Assembly (NCBI GenBank): GCA_029379385.1
Contig: CM055617.1
Span: forward strand, 11,689,532 to 11,753,531
DNA: 64,000 bases
Direction: 5' to 3'
From: Quillaja saponaria
Taxonomy: Eukaryota; Streptophyta; Magnoliopsida; Fabales; Quillajaceae
In this document: positions 59,744 to 64,000 of the stretch, in pieces
How positions within the stretch are numbered: the stretch's first letter is position 1
Layout of the letters: every line of letters starts with the position of its first letter
Made by a program: the position numbers and the translations under genes
Notes under the pieces: generated by a model
The model's database searches: none
Told to the model about the DNA's origin: nothing
What the model saw: only the letters and a program-made list of their open reading frames with translations

Positions 59744-62361
59744 TGTCACACTCTCAAATAAATGTATGATTGGTCGAAGGAGTAGATACCCAAACTCTCG
59801 TAACCCTTAATACTCATTTACAATGCACAATTGATTCTTAAACAAATTACTGTTAAGAGTAAGAAAGCTTAACTTAAAAAAATATCAAGACTGGTTCTTA
59901 ACATAAGATATTTACTGAAAATTTGGTAGAGGTTCCCTGTAAAGTGGAATATGGCATATAAGACGTATAAATACTCTTGTTTCCAATTTACTAATAAACC
60001 ATGATATTACAATATATAGTGGAGCTCTACTCCTAACAACACATCAAAACAACACAGTTATTTTAACATATCTACAATAATATATAAAGCCATAAGTGGT
60101 AGCAAGTGTCACTCTGTCAGCTGTAAGTATGCGTATACCTTGCCGTAGCAACATCTGTAGGTAGCAAATCTTAGCTAGATGATATGTGTCGTCCTAATAC
60201 TTAAAAAAATAACAACAAAGGAAAGAATGAGTTACAAAGACTCAATAAACAAATCATGTACCCTGAGGGTACTAGCATCACATAACACATAATACACATA
60301 TATTACTAATCAATCACCTGTCTAACTTTAATTGCACATGTACATAATTGTAATTATCATACAAGCACGATTCACATCTTTCACAACATATTTAATTAAA
60401 CTCAATATCTGGGGTTCAGAATTTCAACATAACAATCGAAACATAAAAAGCAAACAAAGAGCCAAGGAGTAACTCATCCTCGCACAATAGTATCACCCCC
60501 ACCGGGCATTTACGCACCTATACAATAGATTAATCTCCATACATAATCCATCCCATCATAGTTAAGCACTCAATTTTCTTTAAAACATTAATCAAAATCA
60601 AAATTTTTCAGAATTTTAAATCAGAATATCTAAGGTGCATCTATATTTCAGTTTCGGAAATAAAAATCATTTCTCAAAAAAGTTCACTTTGCTGGCCCTT
60701 ATCAACCACAAATAATAACTAACATTAAACCTAATTCCATTAATCAAATTCACATACTTCATTCCATATAATTATCTGGCAACCAAAGTGTACGTAATTC
60801 ACTCACAAAGTTTAAGGACGTGGTTCATTAGTCCTGCCTAGTTTGCGAAGGTGCTGAAATATCATCGACACGTTCTAGAACTGAAAAACAGAAATTCGTA
60901 AGTCAATTTATATAACCATGATATAAAAAATTCTATACTTTCTCATTTCTTTATATATATTTTCATTGCATTTACTACTTACAATTAATTCCTCTTAAAC
61001 ACTTCACTAAGTAATTTAAAGTCTATTACTTCAATTTATTCTAGAATTCAACTTTTACAATCTAATATTAACATGGTTAAATTTTATGTTTCCACTTACC
61101 TATTTAATAAGTAAAATTTGTGTAAATACATTCCTATAGGTATTTTATATTTAATTTCTTATACATATCTTTTCCAAGGTAATCAACCTAATCTTTCAAG
61201 TCTTTATATTTCACACATTTCACATATTGAGTTTCATTCAAACATTAAGTTCAATTACTAATTAATTAGAATTTCCAAACCCTATAAGGTGCAAATTCTA
61301 AATTGTCCTAATCGAATTCCAAATTTCCTATTTTATTAACTTTCTAATGTATTTACAATTACTAAACCTTAGTTAAAAACTTACAACTTCTTTAAATCTC
61401 GTGTTTAAGTTCTTAACAACACTCTAATTACTTTATTTAGTTTTAATGAATTGATATTGCTCACCTAATTAGAAAAATTCCCTACACCTATAATGCATTT
61501 ACTTCATGGCAAGGGCAAAATAAAGCTTGGCCACCACCTTACTCCAAGTCATTCACCAACATACACCCATGGCTAGTGGTAGCTGGAACCTCCAAATACA
61601 ATAACAGAGGTCTACGGTTAAAGATGGACAAGACAGTGGAGAATAACCTTAGCCAAAACAGGGGAAAACCATGTCCAAGAACGACAAACTATACACTTAC
61701 TCAGCTGGGATAAACTGTTCTTAACCCTCCTGACATTCTGCCCCCTCACATCCAAGAGATGGACTCTCCTCCCAATTAAAAAAACAAAACAGAGATTGAA
61801 GTCGTGGAACTTAGGATATTAGGTAGACTAAACTCACGGCCAGCAACAAGTGGGAAGATTAGTGATATGGTTAACTGTACAGCCCAATGAAACGGAAACA
61901 AAGCAAGGAAACTTGAGATTTGAGGAGGCAGAGCTAATAGGAAACAAGAAAGGCACAGGTAAATAGAAAAAAAAAAACAGAGAACGGCACAAGGAAAGAC
62001 TTGAAAAAAATTGTTAGTTGGTTTAAAAAAAAGGGAAGAAAAAGACAAAAGAATTAAAATAATATAAATTTGTGGTTTTAGACTTGAATCACTAATTAGT
62101 GGTGTATATTATTCTAATAATATAATATATCAATCATTGGTTTCTACTTTAATATATATACATACACTAATTCCACTTGTAATACCACTCTTTTGAAATA
62201 AAATTTAAATCCAAGTAAATTAATAAAGTGGAATTCAACATGTCTATATATATGTCCAACTATTCTTTTATTTAATTTGTTTATTGAAATTTATTGTTTA
62301 TGTAATTAATAATTTATGTACACTATTTTTAAAATATCTATTAGAATATCAGGTTATAACG
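59744..62361 (-). repeat. Ty3/gypsy 3' LTR, minus orientation, 2,618 bp
   Basis: On the plus strand it starts TGTCACACTC and ends GGTTATAACG, where CA is expected, so the terminal base seems mutated. Next to it is the inverted polypurine tract (GTCTCCCTCCTTAAAAG). It aligns with 13759-17338 (for example GAGTAAC..., ATCACCCC.CCGGG, GGTGCA.CT..ATTT). The minus-strand frame at 61776-62048 lies inside it and is not called. Confidence 0.75.
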
Positions 62362-64000
62362 GTCTCCCTCCTTAAAAGAAATTCGTTCTGAATTTCAAAC
62401 ACAAGATTGTAAGAGTCTATTATTTATCTGAATTATTCAAATAAATATGGATATCATACTTTTGGATTCCCGAGTAGCTTCCTGTTATATATGATGCTGC
62501 CATACAACATTTACCGAAGGAATAACCTTCAATCAAAGTTTACGAACTTGTCTATCAATGACTGCAACCGGTTATTCCTCGTACGTGAGATTTTTATCAA
62601 CTTGTACCCCTCTAGCAAAAACTTCTGAAGCACTGATACATGAAATACTAGATGCACTCCATCCAAATCCAGGGGCAACATCGACCTGTAAGCTACTGCC
62701 CTAATCTTATCCAGGATTTTAAAAGGTCCAATGAATCTCAAACTCAGCTTGTTCTTTTTAACAAAACTCATAGTGCCCTTAAAAGGAGAAAGTTTCAAAA
62801 ACACGTAATCACCTTCTTCAAATTCCAATTGCCTCAGACGATTATTAGCATACAACTTTGCTTGCTTTGAGCTATCCGTAATCTATCACGAATCACTTAA
62901 ACTTTCTCTACAACATCCTGAATCAACTCTGGCCCCAGCAATTGATGCTCACTTATCTCAAATCACCCAATCAAAGATCGGCACTTTCTACCATACAATG
63001 CTTTGAATGGTGGCATATGAATGCTACTATGATAGCTATTGTTATAAGCGAATTCCATCAATGAAAGATGTTGATTCCAACTACCTTCAAAGTCCATAAT
63101 GCATGCTTATAACATATCCTTTAAAGCTTGTATGGTTCCCTTAGATTGCTCACCAGTTTGAGGATGGAAAGTTGTATTGAACAATAACTGAGTACCAAAA
63201 GCCTCCTGAAAAGATTTCCAAAATGTAGCAGTGAACTGGGCACCCCGATCAAAGATAATAAAAACTAGTACTCCATGTAATGAAACAATCTCGTCCAGAT
63301 ACAACTTCGTGTATTGCTGTGCTGAATAATTAGTCTTCACCAGACGAAAATGTGTGGATTTCATCAAACGATCTACAATTACTCAAATAGAATCAAAACC
63401 TTTAAAAGTCTTAGTAAGTCCCGATATGAAGTTCATAGTAACTTTTTCCCACTTCCACTATGGAATATCTAGCCTTTGCAACACTTCTGCAAGCCTCTAA
63501 TGCTCAGCTTTCAACTGTTGGTACACAAGACACTTGAAAACAAAATCAGCTACATCTTTCTTCATACCATCCTACCAATAAGATTTTCTAAAATCCTGAT
63601 ACATTTTAAAAGAACCAGGATGCATGACATATGATGAACAATGGTCTACTTCAAGAATCTTCCTCCTCAACTCCAAATCAAATGACACAACAATCTAATC
63701 ATGATACCTTAGTACTCCTTCACTATCTACTCTGAAATCATCAATAACACCCTGATCACACTTAACTTCCTTAGCACATGCCTCAGGATCAACTGCTTGT
63801 GCATTTTTACTGTTTCAACAAAGGTGGACTTCACTTGAATATAAGCTAGTAACACCCCTTGAGATGACACCTTAAATCTAATTCCATCTGCCATACATCT
63901 CTGCAATTATTTTATAACTTGACTATGCACAGCTATCAAATAGGATAAACTATCGATAGACTTTCTACTCAAAGCATATGCAACTACATTTGCTTTACAT
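62362..64000 (-). mobile_element. Ty3/gypsy pol remnant (RNase H end, integrase, chromodomain region), continues beyond window
   Basis: Reading from 64000 down: an RNase H end (VVAYALSRKS; the family has VVADALSRKS, so the acidic residue is lost), the integrase zinc-binding part (KCLVYQQLKAEHQR), the integrase core (VIVDRLMKSTHF, IIFDRGAQFT) and the C-terminal domain at 62529-62855 (GDYVFLKLSPF, IGPFKILDKI, VFHVSVLQKF). The glutamate of the catalytic triad, normally in QSERT, is replaced in QSKGT near 63145. Stops interrupt the frame near 63370 and 63450, among others. The polypurine tract and LTR follow directly. It is an inactive copy of the same family as 5534-9302, in the opposite orientation. 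Confidence 0.85.

Noticed and set aside
1..64000. CRISPR arrays, bacterial operons, rRNA genes
   Set aside because: None seen; introns, LTR elements and receptor kinases show a plant nuclear sequence.

Overview
This window is nuclear DNA of a flowering plant, most likely a eudicot. It is AT-rich and intron-containing, and it is crowded with large LTR retrotransposon pieces, MITEs and SINE-like repeats. Its genes are a cluster of leucine-rich-repeat receptor-like kinases (LRR-RLKs) of the FLS2/EFR/Xa21 type (subfamily XII, with a non-RD kinase carrying HCD in place of HRD). I cannot name the species.

Layout: (1) 1-3511, plus strand: an LRR-RLK cut by the window edge and carrying one frameshift. 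(2) 3.5-11.0 kb: repeats, including a SINE-like copy split by a MITE, a 3' remnant of a Ty3/gypsy chromovirus-like element with its LTR, and an inverted partial LTR. (3) 11.0-33.0 kb, block A: a duplicated segment with its genes on the minus strand. It holds two adjacent solo LTRs in opposite orientation, a truncated 3' gene copy, and a chimeric RLK locus with exons 1 and 2 duplicated and several frameshifts. (4) 33.0-38.5 kb: another decayed, 5'-truncated RLK with its 3' flank, followed by a small RLK relic. (5) 38.5-46.2 kb: gene-poor, AT-rich repeats. (6) 46.2-59.0 kb, block B: a paralogous copy of block A holding the only gene here that reads open from start to stop, a four-exon LRR-RLK at 47741-52530 (1,111 residues). 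(7) 59.0-64.0 kb: a partial LTR abutting a minus-strand Ty3/gypsy element that runs off the window.

The intact receptor has a signal peptide, an N-terminal LRR cap, about 27 LRRs, one membrane span and a cytoplasmic kinase. By family knowledge such proteins sit in the plasma membrane, sense microbial or other ligands and signal with SERK co-receptors. The other copies look like by-products of unequal exchange. All introns are phase 1, and the two ectodomain introns sit exactly at LRR-unit borders, so exon duplications stay in frame by design. Comparing blocks A and B gives empty sites for three insertions: two solo LTRs in A, and one 503-bp MITE with a telomere-like core in B. This orders the events: block duplication first, these insertions later.

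I did not find a clearly new biochemical system. The most unusual items are the modular exon architecture with its chimeric locus, the truncated kinase reading frame, and the MITE carrying telomere-like repeats.
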